This document shows positions 21,741 to 32,760 of a stretch of 64,000 nucleotides of DNA, piece after piece (positions within the stretch are counted from its first letter, which is position 1; each line of letters begins with the position of its first letter). Both the position numbers and the translations under genes were made by a program. Under the pieces are notes generated by a model, which had not been told where the DNA came from, did not search any database, and worked only from the letters and a program-made list of their open reading frames with translations. The stretch lies in the NCBI GenBank assembly GCA_032690845.1, contig CM064430.1, positions 1,350,949-1,414,948 of the forward strand. The letters are read 5' to 3'. Source of the stretch: Eleusine coracana subsp. coracana (Eukaryota; Streptophyta; Magnoliopsida; Poales; Poaceae).

Positions 21741-23241
21741 TGCAGGGAAGCCAAACAAGCAAGCCAAGCCTGACCGCTGATGAGCAGGCAGCAGGTTAAC
21801 CCCGGCCATTGCTCCACGACAGAGCTGTCGGCTTCCACGCTGAGGAAGAAGACACAACGACATGACGATGAACAAAACATCTGAAACAAACGCGGCGTGG
21901 CCTTATTAATCGACAGTGCACAACCAGATCACCATCAGTGCAGCACTGCTTGTTGCGCGGTGCCTTGGCGGGATCACATGAGAGTTCTAGAGCTTCCGCA
22001 TGCACCCACCCACCGTTCAATGCCCTCTGATTCCTTTCTGATTTCTCCGTTCATGGCTGATCCGATGATTGATGCCTTCTGAGTTTCCTTCTGATATTTG
22101 CTAGAGGGAGCTTTGGCCCCAAAACAAGCAAATGAGTATTTTCTCATTTCATTTTACACCGTGAAGACTGAAAAAAAAATGATGGCAGTTGCGATTGAGA
22201 ACGAAAGGTTAGGCCGATGTTTAATAAGAAAATAGTAGAGATTTTTAGGGGTTGATAAGGAATCTCAACTTTTTATGATGGATAAGAAGAAATTTCTCTA
22301 TACCAAATATCTATTACTAAAACCGCTAATCATTCGTGGAGAAAATCTCCAACATCAGTCTCAAGCACACAATACTCCTAACTTATTTTGCGGCATCTAA
22401 GTGATTGCTGATATATGGGAGCAAATTAGTTCACTTTCCGACGATACACAGAGCTGACTAGAGAGTTGTCCCAACTACTACAAAATCAATTCGTAGTGGC
22501 ACAAACCAAAATCACCATAGCGATGGTTATTCCAAGGATTTGTTTCTTAGAATTGAAGAGCCAAGCCCCGTCTTATTACTTAATATTTAGCTGCTTCCGG
22601 CTATATAATAAGGTCATGTGATTTTCGGCCCATCTATTATATAGTATATGATTGGCTATAGCAATATAATAAACAATTAATATTAGGTCCCCTCCCTAGT
22701 CTCATCCTTGGTTTCTCTCCCCTCCCCTCTCCTCAAGTGTCATCACAAATATGATGTGACAACTCATTTAGTCTTCTTATTACATCATACCATTATACTT
22801 GCTCTAAGTAGCATCGCTATGGTTACATCACATGTTTTTTTTTCCTTTTAGGCACAACATATATTTTGTTTGTCACCTGACAAACAGCTCACCATATTAT
22901 TATTTCACACAAAAACCAACACAAACATAGTCTGCACCTACCAGGCTAATAAAACTAACAAACTGAAAGGGAAAAACAAAAACTGGTTATGCTTAATTAT
23001 TCTCCTTCGCCTTTTTTTTTTGTTCTTCACATCATATCTGTCCATGGTTCCAGAATATTTGGCTCTGACTTGCTGGGAACCATCGTTGTATCCTCATCCA
23101 CAATGTCCAGGTTCCGATCATCGACAATGCCCAGGTTTTGATCATCGGCAATGCCATGCTGCAAACCTGCTGCCACCTGCATAAGGTCATTCAAAATTTC
23201 GCCACGGTCTACCACCAAGATGTTCGTCTTAAATCTGTTGA
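21741..23241. other. Spacer between module 4 and DMP3
   Basis: The first part (to about 22085) is the module tail shared with copy 1 (gccctctgattcctttct). The rest is AT-rich with no supported gene. A CACTA-like start (actactacaaaatcaat, about 22470) and words such as catcgctatggtta / accatagcgatgg on opposite sides (22516 and 22815) suggest a degraded DNA transposon, but I cannot fix its ends. The final part (22860-23240) is DMP3 3' flank. Confidence 0.4.
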
Positions 23242-24012
23242 TCACTGTCGCATGCTGCTGATGCGATATTCGGGCCGACCCGGCCTGGCGGCCTCTTCAT
23301 CATGGTTCCTTACTAGACTAGGCGTGACAGAGGAATGGATGGCAACACTGCCGCCACTGCCATGGAAATCGACGCTCCTTCTTCTCCTTGGACACACCAC
23401 GAATACAATGGCCGCTATCAACACCACCAGCGGAAGCATATTCTTCAGCAGCTGCTTAACATCAAAGCCTGCCTGCGGGAAGAAGCAGTTCTGGATCCCG
23501 ACTTCGCTGGCAGCGAAGGCAAGGAAAACAAGCGCGGTGGATATGGCGCGCACCAGGTCATACCACCGGAGGCGCCGATTCTCGAGCTCTTTAGGATGGA
23601 GATCGGTGAAGCTCCTTATTTCTTCATCATGTGAAAGGTTCAACAGGAAGAGGCGACGCCGCAAGGCCACGCCGTAGTACAACTTTTCGTTGTGGATGAA
23701 GCTGTCAGTGATGGAGAAGAAGAAGCACACGATAGTGAGCAACGTGACGAGAACGAGGCTGAGCCACCAGTTGGAGGGGTGGCACTCTCCCTGGTTGGTG
23801 AAGGACGAGGACAGCGCCTGGAAAGCCATCACCGAGCCTGTAGGCAGCTGCTGCAGCACGTTCGCTGAGACAGAGAAAAACCACTCATCGTTGGACACGG
23901 ATGATGGACGCGGAGGAGTAACAAGGGGCCTTGAGGGAGGAGAAGGAAGAAGGGGCCTCGAGGAATCATTATGATGGTCGTCGCTCCTGGTAGCTGGTGG
24001 AGTAGAACCCAT
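23242..24012 (-). CDS. DUF679 membrane protein (DMP family), copy 3
   Basis: 256 residues, single exon. The family core NVLQQLPTGSVMAFQALSSS is at 51-70, TM2 follows ECHPSNWWLS, and GIQNCFFPQ is at about 172-180. It differs from DMP1 at both ends. The N-terminus is longer and proline-rich (about 50 residues before the core). The C-tail after TM4 is long, basic and unrelated to the other copies' ESQLHD-type tails (RRRRSVDFHGSGG, ending ISSMRQ). The third span carries ISTALVFLAFAASE instead of FFTAAVFLAFAAGD. It is the most diverged of the four copies and is open throughout. Role as for the DMP family, not proven here. Confidence 0.92.
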   Translation of the reverse strand: MGSTPPATRSDDHHNDSSRPLLPSPPSRPLVTPPRPSSVSNDEWFFSVSANVLQQLPTGSVMAFQALSSSFTNQGECHPSNWWLSLVLVTLLTIVCFFFSITDSFIHNEKLYYGVALRRRLFLLNLSHDEEIRSFTDLHPKELENRRLRWYDLVRAISTALVFLAFAASEVGIQNCFFPQAGFDVKQLLKNMLPLVVLIAAIVFVVCPRRRRSVDFHGSGGSVAIHSSVTPSLVRNHDEEAARPGRPEYRISSMRQ

Positions 24013-24247
24013 TCTTTCCGTCTGTGGGTTTGTGTGACCTTCGACTTCAATAATTATCTCTTCCTACAGATGCAGAAATCTTGTATGGTTGTCTGGTGGC
24101 CAGACCATCGCCATGCTGAGGTTAATTAGGACTGTGGGACTGCGTACAGAGTTATGAGCGGCAGTATAGATGAACAGAGGGAGTAGCTTATTCTTCTTGT
24201 GATGGCATCTGGAGTCTGCCTTACATCCATCATTTTGTCACTTTGCA

Positions 24248-24275
24248 TGAAGAGAGAGAGAGAGAGAGAGAGAGC
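24248..24275 (+). repeat. (GA)n microsatellite upstream of DMP3
   Basis: A run of GA dinucleotides about 240 bases above the DMP3 start. GA-rich tracts are common in plant promoters and 5' untranslated regions; function here is not shown. Confidence 0.7.
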
Positions 24276-25560
24276 CTATAAGCTTCATTACTAATTCATT
24301 TTTAGACACTGGGTCAAATGATATGGAAGCGTGCCACACTAGTAATGATAGACTTCCATTCCAGTGGGTTATACTACTTTAAAGTTTTAAGTAGTATAAT
24401 TTTAATCTAACCGCTTATTTGGAAGGACATAATTATAATTGACTACTCAACTAATTATTTATGTCAAATGTCACCAAGGGCAGTAAAGTCATTAGCCTTT
24501 TCATCGAAACGTTATCGATCAAACCAGCCCAAAGCAAACAACGTTCTTGCCGATCAAACAAACAAAGTGAATTAACGTTTCTGCTGCCAGTTCCTCGTAG
24601 AGCAGCCGCTGCTGTCGGAGCCAGATCCTCACAGAGCACCAGCACGAAACGACGCATGCCTCAGCAAGCCTTCCATCGACGTCGGATCCTTGCAGTGCCG
24701 ACGCCGCCGCAGCCGCCATCAGATCCTCACAGCGCATGAGGGAGACGGAGTGCTCACCACACTGAGAGGGATGAACGGGACACCACGAAAGCCGATGGCT
24801 GGGATCTACTCCTCGTCGCCGAGGCACCATGGATGCGCGTGGCGAAAAGGACCACGGCGCCATGGTCAGTCGGGTGCCACGGGCTACTGCGCCGCCTCCT
24901 GATTTCATGACCCAATGCCAAGACCCGTCGCATCGCCCTTCCACGCCGCCTCTTCACCGGTGGAGCGCAAAAGGGACGGACCCGGTGCGGCCACACACTA
25001 TGCCGCTTTGCCGCGCAGTCGTCCTGTACGATGGGCTCGAAATCGGCGGCGGCTCACCTAGGGTTTCTTGGATTTTGCCGCCACACAGACACCACGCATG
25101 GCCACCGCACTCACGCCCACCACGCCCCACGGCTGCCCATGCTCACGCCCATCATGCCACTGCTGCTGCATCTCGCCTAGCTGCCGGAATTTTGATTGGA
25201 AGAAGAGAAAAAACACCAGAAGAAGAAGGAAGAACATAGGAGAAGAGGAAGAAATGAAGATAACGGTCTGTCATTGAAGAAAATGATAGTTTTTTAAATT
25301 TTGTTTTAAGAATTACTATCCAAATTATCCTAAAAGATTAAGAAAATTACGATCTGCCATTATTATTTTTTTCAATAATATACATACTACTCCATGCTAT
25401 ATTGATATACTACTTCATATTACTTAAAGGTTTAATATAGTATAATTAGATCTAAACCATAAAATAAAGGGCTCATATTAATCCTAGCCCATTGTAAAGG
25501 TTCTCGAATGATAATACGTCCAATCTCCAATGACTCCATCCTAACACATATGTTACGTCA
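24276..25560. other. Spacer with a GC-rich island, no gene called
   Basis: AT-rich ends enclose a GC-rich island (about 24590-25200) with overlapping ORFs on both strands, none with a known domain or paralogue in this window. It may be host DNA captured by a transposon. A self-complementary short word around 24370-24395 (tactacttta...taagtagtat) recurs in altered form near 25425 and 33280. Confidence 0.35.
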
Positions 25561-25631
25561 GCGTGCTCATGTCATTAGCTCTCATGAAACATAGGTCTAG
25601 TTCAACAATTTTGATATTCTTTATATTTCAC

Positions 25632-26648
25632 CTAACCAAGTTCTTTCCCAGGTAGATGAGATCTGTCAGGTTTAGCTCGTTGATAGATAGTGCAGGCTCT
25701 CACATAATTGTGGACCGTTGCTTTCATACCTCTCCATACAAACAACTGTTTGAGCTTTTTGAGAGTTACAGGCACTCCAGAATGACCACCAATGGTAGAA
25801 CTATGTAGAGCCTGGATGAGCTTTTGTTGTAACAATTCATCATTACCAACCCAAAATATGCCCTTATAACCAATAATACCATCCAAAAGAGCATAGTTGT
25901 TGTTAGCTGAGGGAGAAATAAAAAGCTTGGTCAAGAGCAAGTTAGACCCTGTTTGGATCCCTCCATCTTTTAAGAAACTGGTTTTTAGAAACTGGAAGGG
26001 CTGCAAATAGGCCACTTTTTATGCTAGTTTCTATAAAGTAGATTATGAGTTTTTAAGAAATTCATAATCAGATCTAACACAAATAATCCTAGTTTTTATT
26101 TCATAAAAGACTTGTTGCCCTCTAAAAGTTTACGAAAACTATACGTGTATGTCACTGCTTGTCTATTACCATCCTTTTAAATAAAAACAAGGGAAAGAGA
26201 GGGGCGGACAGGTCATTAGCAACAAAAAAACTGAATTATAGATTTCAAAAGACTGGTATCCAAACAGGATCACCCAGATTTTTTCTTTAGAAAACAGATT
26301 CTAGAAACTAAAAGGAAAAACCAGTTTTAAAGACAGTACCTTAGCTGCTTCATCAGTCATGTAGCTGGACTCTATGGCCTCTAACCACTGTAGAGAACCA
26401 GAGGAAATTACTGCACACTATGAGTCATGCATCACTTTCCTAGATAGAGCATCAACTACCCTGTTATTGGTGCCCTTTTTGTAGATTATTTGATACTGGA
26501 GGTCTAAGAACTTAGTGAAGACCTTCAGCTGCCAATGTGTGTGTAGTCGTTTCTCATTGAGGTGAGAAAGACTAATCTGATCTTTGTATATGGAAAATTC
26601 CCCTTGTTGCAGGTAAGGACCTTGTATGTGCATATAGAATTTCACCAT
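25632..26648 (-). mobile_element. Ty3-gypsy retrotransposon fragment (RNase H end and integrase zinc finger)
   Basis: On the minus strand 26648-26418 encodes the end of RT/RNase H: IYKDQISLSHLNEKRLHTH, then FLDLQYQIIYKKGTNN and VVDALSRK, typical of gypsy polyproteins. After an inserted MITE, 25945-25632 encodes the integrase H2C2 zinc-binding region (ALHSSTIGGHSGVPVTLKKL, then RACTIYQRAKPD). One zinc cysteine position reads Y (CTIYQ for CTICQ). No LTRs, gag or protease are present. It is a dead fragment. Confidence 0.85.
25945..26336. mobile_element. MITE-like insert in the gypsy fragment
   Basis: It splits the gypsy reading between GSNLLLTKLF and DEAAKVL. The left side begins ccctgtttggatccctcc, and an inverse copy, ggtatccaaacagg, lies near 26260, with ttctagaaactaaaagg / tttttagaaactgg words inside. 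The ends are approximate and no target duplication could be fixed. Confidence 0.5.
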
Positions 26649-26744
26649 ATAATCTTAGAAAAAAATTATTTTAACCTCCACAAAATATATTAATTTTCGA
26701 GTGGTGATTGATGATACAGGCAGCGAGACTAAGTTCAATTTTTT

Positions 26745-26985
26745 ATGATGGAGGACTGGATTACAGAGTTCTCCCACTGCATCTGAGAGGGGACCAAACG
26801 ACTTACAATGATAGAGGCGTCTCATCTCAACTCCAGGATTATATTTGAGCATTCACATGCAAACAAATATTTTTTTAGAAAAAGGAATTATATCTTAATC
26901 TTCCGCTATTCTTTATTATAAGCAAAGTCTGAAACTCCAAAAACAACTCCACCAACGTTTGACTATAGTACATACAAACAAAGCT
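26745..26985. repeat. Orphan DMP 3' flank
   Basis: Paralogous to the DMP1 3' flank at 1126-1345 (ctgcatctgagagggga, tctcatctcaactccaggatt, gagcattcacatgcaaac). No DMP coding sequence is attached: the DNA passes directly into an unrelated repeated block at about 26985. It marks a deleted or rearranged DMP copy. Confidence 0.6.
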
Positions 26986-27154
26986 CCGATGACTGTATCC
27001 TAACACATATTTTACGTCAGCGTGCTCATGTCATTGAAGATAGGTCTAGTTCAACAATTCTGATATTCTTTATCTTTCACCTAACCATTTTGTTTTCCCA
27101 GCAGTGCTGACAACTTGAAAGAGATATATATAGGAAGAACATTTGATATAAGAA

Positions 27155-28310
27155 AGAAGTCTTATTTACCTCCCTCAACTACACAGGGTAGTGCACTTCG
27201 TTTTCCTCATTTATAAAACCAGGTATCTGATCCCACCAACCGTTGAACCGGGTTCAATTATACTCCCTCAATGGTATTGTAAGCGGTTTTGTCTGTCGTG
27301 CAGGGCCGGCTCTTTAATTCCAAGGGCCCCGAGCAAACGAGCGAACCAATGTTATAGGCCTTTTCGACTAAATATTTTTTATAATATAATAGTAATAATG
27401 ATATATTTTATTCTTAAAAAATAATGTCAATAATACAAACTAAAAGAGTGTAAAAATAGAACTAGTATGATCAACTCAAATAGATCATCTTTTTTTTTCT
27501 GAGCACCTGACAAATGCTTCTTAGGCAACATCAAGACCTAATTTATGTACAAAAGTAAACAATACTCACTAAGTTTTAAGAACTAGAATTGAAGAGTTAA
27601 AAACTTAACATATTAGATGAGATAGATCATACAATTCATACATGATTATTGAAATAACTCAGTTGGGCCAGGGTAACATATCTCACCGAGCAGATAACCC
27701 AGTAGTCAGAGTCTAGAGAGGCAGAGAGCAGACGGGAGACGGCCAGTAGCAGTGGGCCAGGCGCCCAAGCAAGCGGCAGCGCTGGTGCACTATCCCTGAA
27801 CCTGACAATCGCTTTCGCTTCCTCCGCTCCGCTCCTGGTATGACTTCTGAGGAGGCCATCAGATAGAGTCGAGCCATACAGGATACGTAAGGAACATACT
27901 TCATGATGGGCCCTGCTCAGCTATGAGCCTCCAGCTGTCGCCTCGGATGCATGGCCCAAGAGCCGGCCCTACCGTCATGGATTGATGGATCCTACCCCTA
28001 ACATGCCATGTCATTTTTAATTTTTTTCTCTTCTTCTTTTTCCTCAACCTCTCAAACTACCTCTCTCTCTCTCTCTCCCTCCGTGCTGTCTCTGCGTGGG
28101 GAGCTTGACAAGGTTGCTGCCGCTGGTGGTGAGATGGGAAGTGGCACGTGTGGGCCGCCGTGTGCTCTCGCGTAGTGATTTGTGGGAGAGGGAGAGATGG
28201 AGCCTAGGAGCCGGGTATAACAGTTGAGGGTGTCAGATATCTGGTTTTATAGGTAAGGGGGGTAGACTGTTCTATCCCTGTAGTTGAGTGAGTTAGATAG
28301 GATTATTCTC
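27155..28310. mobile_element. MITE-like element hosting a nested hAT insertion
   Basis: The ends are long imperfect inverted repeats of about 65 bases. The left reads tttacctccctcaactac ... ttataaaaccaggtatctga; the right, read inversely, reads ctaactcactcaactac ... ctataaaaccagatatctga. The paralogous DNA at 33840-33950 lacks this element between cacctaatcatt and aaagggtccacc, giving an approximate empty site. There is no transposase. Confidence 0.65.
27303..27970 (+). mobile_element. hAT-type element nested in the MITE
   Basis: The left end is cagggccggctctt; the right end read inversely is tagggccggctctt. The 8-base flanks ctgtcgtg and ccgtcatg differ by two transitions, consistent with an aged target duplication. 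A minus-strand ORF in the interior has no domain. Confidence 0.65.
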
Positions 28311-28339
28311 TTTATAGAAAAGGGTCCACCAACAATCAT

Positions 28340-28820
28340 GTTAATATATACAGCAAAATCTGATATTTTTGCAGGTAGGTTAAATCCATTTTGATCGCAA
28401 AGTTCAGAAGCTAAGGTATGCACAAATGCCATGTAAGATTTTTATAATGTGTAACAGAGGATGATGAGAAAAAAAGGTGGAGCAACGACCTCATACACTA
28501 AAAATTTAGGAGTATGAGTAGCTTTCACACCTGTATAAGAGTTGTAACTTTCACAATCAATATATGGTTAAATCTGATAATTTTATGCATAGGTTAAATA
28601 AATTTGATTCACAAAATTCAGAAGCTAGGGTACGTACAAGGCTACATATAGACAATTTTATAGATTGTCTTATGCAATGTGACATATGATTTTTTTAATA
28701 ATGTGAAAGGGAGAAGGTGGTGAGAGAAAAAGATGAAACAACCACCTCATACATTAAAATTTAGGAGTATGAGACAATTTCACAGCATTGCATGAGTTGT
28801 AGTTAACTTTCACAGCAACT
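28340..28820 (+). repeat. Diverged tandem duplication of about 240 bases
   Basis: Two consecutive copies share the order: aaatctgata, taggttaaat, ttcagaagcta, then catgtaagatttttataatg / catatgatttttttaataatg, cctcatacactaaaaatttaggagtatgag and tttcaca. A related single segment lies near 33930-34000. Non-coding. Confidence 0.6.
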
Positions 28821-30179
28821 CATAAATATTTGTTTTTTACATTTGAGAAAAAGAGCGTGCCATTTGCGTGTCGCTGCTTGAGCTCAGTTGGCTCACTGCT
28901 GGTTATAACCCGTTGAGTGACAATTAAATTTATATAGTTGAACCCCACATCTATATATTGTTTGGTTCTTATACAATAACAAATCAAATTCAGTTTATTA
29001 TTGTGATACCTCTGGTGTCCATATTGCTAGAACAACACCTTAGGAACAACTTATAGGTACGATTTCACGGTTAGATGTTATCTACTTGATGATCCAATGG
29101 TCAGAGCTTTGTTGATGACACGGAATGACTTTTTTGTGAGAGAGAATGCATGTGTTTTAATATATTTAGATAGATGAGTTGCATAATTAATACGAGACAA
29201 CTAAAAATATTTCTCATTGTATAAATAAAAGGTCTTATAAATTGTCTCAAGATTATTTATAGTGCGTGAGAGGATCTATAAGGTAGTACCATTGTATTTG
29301 CCCTAATATGCCATGCAAGAGCTTAGGGATTAAGGATGAAAGTAAAAGTGGTAATTTATCGATGCTCGTTTTTGTATTTCATTGACCGCAACACATAAAA
29401 ATGATATTATGAAGAAGTGTAAGCAAAAATGGTAGAAATTCATGGAAGTGGTAGTGAAAACAATTTTAAAGTCTTTCGATCATTTCCACAAATTTTCATT
29501 TTAACATGAAAATTATCGTATAGCAATATAGGTAATTACTATATTGAGTATTTTGATTGTAACAAATCTCTCTAAAAGTCAGGTAATCCTTCCAGTCTAA
29601 AACAAATCATAAATTTCTCAATATAATTATCTACTTATTTTTGTAGATGTCATTTTTTATACATGTATATATAATTATTTAATAATTAATACACTACAGC
29701 TAGTTTACCCTAGTTCGTGTGTTGTTGTCGGGACGCAAGCATGACACCTCTAATTTTCCTGTTTTATTAGTGCTATACTTCACGATTCATATTTCCGATT
29801 GTTAATATCAATTCCTAATCAATACCGCCCATTTTAGTTGTAATAATATCATTTCTGACTTTACTGAAATACCGACGTCGTATTCGTCTCTATCAGTACC
29901 GTTATCAATTTCGCTTCTAGAAAAAAAAATATGAAAGAAAAAAAAAATTGTACCTTCTTCCGATCCTTTCCTAGCTACCGCTTTCAGAGCTGCAGTTAAT
30001 TTGACCCATGGATCGGTAAAATAAGCGACCCCGTTCTAGGAAGCCCCTTTATAAATCAACGTCGTTCCGTATGTTCTTTATTACAAGTAAAAGACTGAAA
30101 CTCCAAAAACAACTCGATCATCTTTTGACTAGAACATACAAACAAAGCTCGTGCCCACAGACACACGCCTAGTAGTACA
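28821..30179. other. AT-rich spacer left of DMP4
   Basis: No gene, RNA or clear transposon end can be supported. The last 100 bases are DMP 3' flank (aaactccaaaaacaactcga). Confidence 0.4.
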
Positions 30180-30911
30180 TCATATATGCCCAGATTGTGC
30201 AACGCGCGAGTCGTGCAACTGTGACTCTATATCAATCCTCGTGGACGAGGAAGGGACAGTAGTACTGGCGTCCCAACTGCTTAGGAAACAGATGCTCCTT
30301 CTTCTGGTCGGGCACAATATGAAAACAAAGCTCGATAACACAGCCACCGGCAGAGGCATATTGTTCAGCAGCTGCTTAGCATCGACGCTTGCCTGCGGGA
30401 AGAAGCAATTCTGGATCCCGACGTCGCCGGCAGCAAAGGCGAGGAACACAGCCGCCGTGAAGAAGGCGCGCACCAGGTCATCCCACCGGAGGCGCCGATC
30501 CTTGAGCACATCAGGATGGAGATCGGTGAAGCTCTTTATTTCTTCTTCATGGGAAAGGTTCAACAGGAAGAAACGACGCGGCAAGGCCACGCCGTAGTAC
30601 ACCTGGCCTTGGTAGACGAAGGTGTCCGTGAAGGAGAAGAAGATGCACGAGAGAGTGAGAAGCAGGACGAGAAGGAAGCTGAGCCACCAGTTGGATGGTT
30701 GGCACTGTCCCTGCTGGTTGGTGAAGGACGAGGACAGCGCCTGAAAAACCATCACCGACCCGGTCGGCAGCTGCTGCAGCACGTTCGCCGCAACAGATAG
30801 CATCTTCTTATCGGTGGACATCAATGGACGCGGAGAAGGAAGGAGGGCCGCATACCTTGAGGCATCATTATTATTGTTATCGTTCCTGGTAGCTGGTGAA
30901 ATAGAAGCCAT
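30180..30911 (-). CDS. DUF679 membrane protein (DMP family), copy 4
   Basis: 243 residues, single exon. The core NVLQQLPTGSVMVFQALSSS is at 43-62. An extra glutamine is present in SFTNQQGQCQPSNWW. TM2, TM3 (FFTAAVFLAFAAGDVGIQNC) and TM4 are intact, followed by a polar tail with DIESQLHDS and a short extension, RVAQSGHI, beyond the end of DMP1. The loop between TM2 and TM3 (LLNLSHEEEIKSFTDLHP) matches DMP3 rather than DMP1, so DMP3 and DMP4 are closer to each other here. Endomembrane location is expected from the family. Confidence 0.93.
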   Translation of the reverse strand: MASISPATRNDNNNNDASRYAALLPSPRPLMSTDKKMLSVAANVLQQLPTGSVMVFQALSSSFTNQQGQCQPSNWWLSFLLVLLLTLSCIFFSFTDTFVYQGQVYYGVALPRRFFLLNLSHEEEIKSFTDLHPDVLKDRRLRWDDLVRAFFTAAVFLAFAAGDVGIQNCFFPQASVDAKQLLNNMPLPVAVLSSFVFILCPTRRRSICFLSSWDASTTVPSSSTRIDIESQLHDSRVAQSGHI

Positions 30912-30962
30912 TTCTTCTGTCTGGGTTTGTGCGTGTGTTTCTTCTGTCTGGGTTTGTGCGTG
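30911..30962 (+). repeat. 27-base tandem duplication in the DMP4 leader
   Basis: Two copies of tttcttctgtctgggtttgt plus gcgtg, spaced 27 bases apart, lie immediately above the DMP4 start codon. They are likely in the 5' untranslated region. DMP3 has a single related copy (ctttccgtctgtgggtttgt). Confidence 0.8.
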
Positions 30963-31283
30963 CCGGACGCGAGCTCTCTACTGGCGGTACCTATAGCTCC
31001 TTCAATTCGGCATGACTGAAATTTATAGATCCCTAACAACCTACAAGCTAAGGACAACTTATTCGGGGCTCTTCCTCACGAAATTGTTTATTGCCAACTT
31101 GACTACTGCTTAGATTAGACCCTTTCTTCGTTCATGTTATGGGAAATGTTTACAGTTGTTGGCGGTAGAAAGCCGACCCTCACATGGTCCACTCGCCCAG
31201 CTGTATAAAAAACGTGGAGATTTAAATTTTTCTTCTTACCTGCCCAGCTGTATATAAAAAAAGAAAATGTGGATTTCTCGTGG

Positions 31284-31649
31284 TACTACAAGAAACAAAG
31301 ACTATTAGTCACCAAGGTATTTGGTCACGATATATGTAATAATGGTCACATTAGCTATTTTGTCACCAATAAGCGTGGTCACACTTTGGTGATTGCAACC
31401 TTGTCACTATATGTATTTATACTGACCAACAACTGGATATATATGTTGGCCACTAAAACTATATAACAACCAAGACACCCTTGGTAACAATATATACTTA
31501 GCAATCAACTACCATACATATTGGTCACTAAAAAAGTATGTTTACAAAATACTCAAAACTTGGTCACATTATTGATCATCTTTTAGTGACCATCAAAGAA
31601 AAAATTTCTTGGTCACAAACTTAGTGACAAAAAGTCCATTTTCTTGTAC
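31284..31649. mobile_element. CACTA-like MITE upstream of DMP4
   Basis: The ends are tactacaagaaac on the left and, inversely, tacaagaaaatgg on the right, resembling CACTACAAGAAA ends. Many copies of ttggtcac / gtgaccaa fill the interior, like the subterminal repeats of CACTA elements. The first bases differ from the canonical CACTA and the exact ends are uncertain. There is no transposase. Confidence 0.6.
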
Positions 31650-31793
31650 CGCGGTGTGAACCTTTTCTAGCTCTAAATCATAAACATTTGAAGAGGGGAA
31701 GAAATTTCTTGATCTTATCCATCCAACATCCTTGTCAAATGGCCTGTACGAAACTAGCCATAATGTTAACAATTTCTGAATTCTGAGCAAGTA

Positions 31794-32760
31794 CACTACT
31801 GGAATCCCCCTGTTTGTCGAGTGCATGAGACACTCGGCAAAGCACAAGAAACACTCGGCAACGTGTTTGCTGAGTGAGTGTTGCACTCGGCAAAAGCCGC
31901 TCAGCAAATGGTACTTTGCTGAGTGCCTTTTATCGCACACTCGGCAAACATTTTGTCGAGAGTCAGAAGACATTCTCGACAAAAAAAAAAGGAATAAACG
32001 GTGGACCAACGGAAATGGATGCTTTGCTGAGTGTCTCGCTGCTGACACTCGGCAAAGCCAACATCTTTTGCCGAGTGTTTTCGCCATGATACTCGGCAAA
32101 GCCCACTCGACAAAGCCCTAACCTTTGCCGAGTGTCTTGGTCTTGACGCTCGGCAAAGTCCCTGGCTTTGCCGAGTGTCTTGGTCTTAACACTTGGCAAA
32201 GTCCCTAACCTTTGCCGAGTGTCTTGGTCTTGACACTCGCAAAGAGCCTATCCAGAATCAGCTTTTATGTTTCAAGATTTAGCGTCAGATGGATGTACAA
32301 GGTTGTTAGGATTGTATCGAATGTCTTACACTTTACACAATACTTTGCTTCTGCATCCATTCCGACAAGCATGTATCTGCTCATACGACATCTTCAATAA
32401 CGAAGGACTTTCTTACACTTATACATGTTCTTTGGAAGAATGTGACCTTCTGGTAGTAGGTTGGCAAAGACGGTCAACATAACATCGAATGCGCCATGAC
32501 TTAGGCTGAACTGGGACTTCATAGCCATTAAGCGTGCAATGGTGTCCAATTGAAAAACCTTGGTCTGCCCGTGAAGAGGTTTTTGTGCCGTAGACAACAT
32601 GTTGTAATAAACCTTTGCGGTTGCCTCAGCATGTTGTCTTACGACCTCCTCTCTCACACAATCCACTTCACCGTGATAGGTCCACCATGTATAGTTCTCC
32701 GTAAAACATATTACTAGAAGCAAGGAAGGGAGATGACGTAGCAAGATTCAAGTTCACACT
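31794..32760 (-). mobile_element. CACTA transposon fragment with TNP2-type transposase remnant
   Basis: The left end starts cactactggaatcc and is followed by a dense array of actcggcaaag / gccgagtgt repeats in both orientations (31825-32240), as in CACTA subterminal regions. From 32744 downward the minus strand encodes a TNP2-like piece: KVFQLDTIARLMAMKSQFS, then FANLLPEGHILPKNMYKCKK. After a frame change it continues with YEQIHACRNGC, matching the family's IHACPNDC region. The rest of the transposase and the second end are missing. Confidence 0.78.

Noticed and set aside
24519..25239. Overlapping ORFs in the GC-rich island
   Set aside because: Frames on both strands, compositional bias, no domain, no paralogue, no splice signals that help.
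31825..32240. Dense short repeats that could suggest a CRISPR array
   Set aside because: Units occur in both orientations with irregular spacing. They are CACTA subterminal repeats in a plant nuclear genome.
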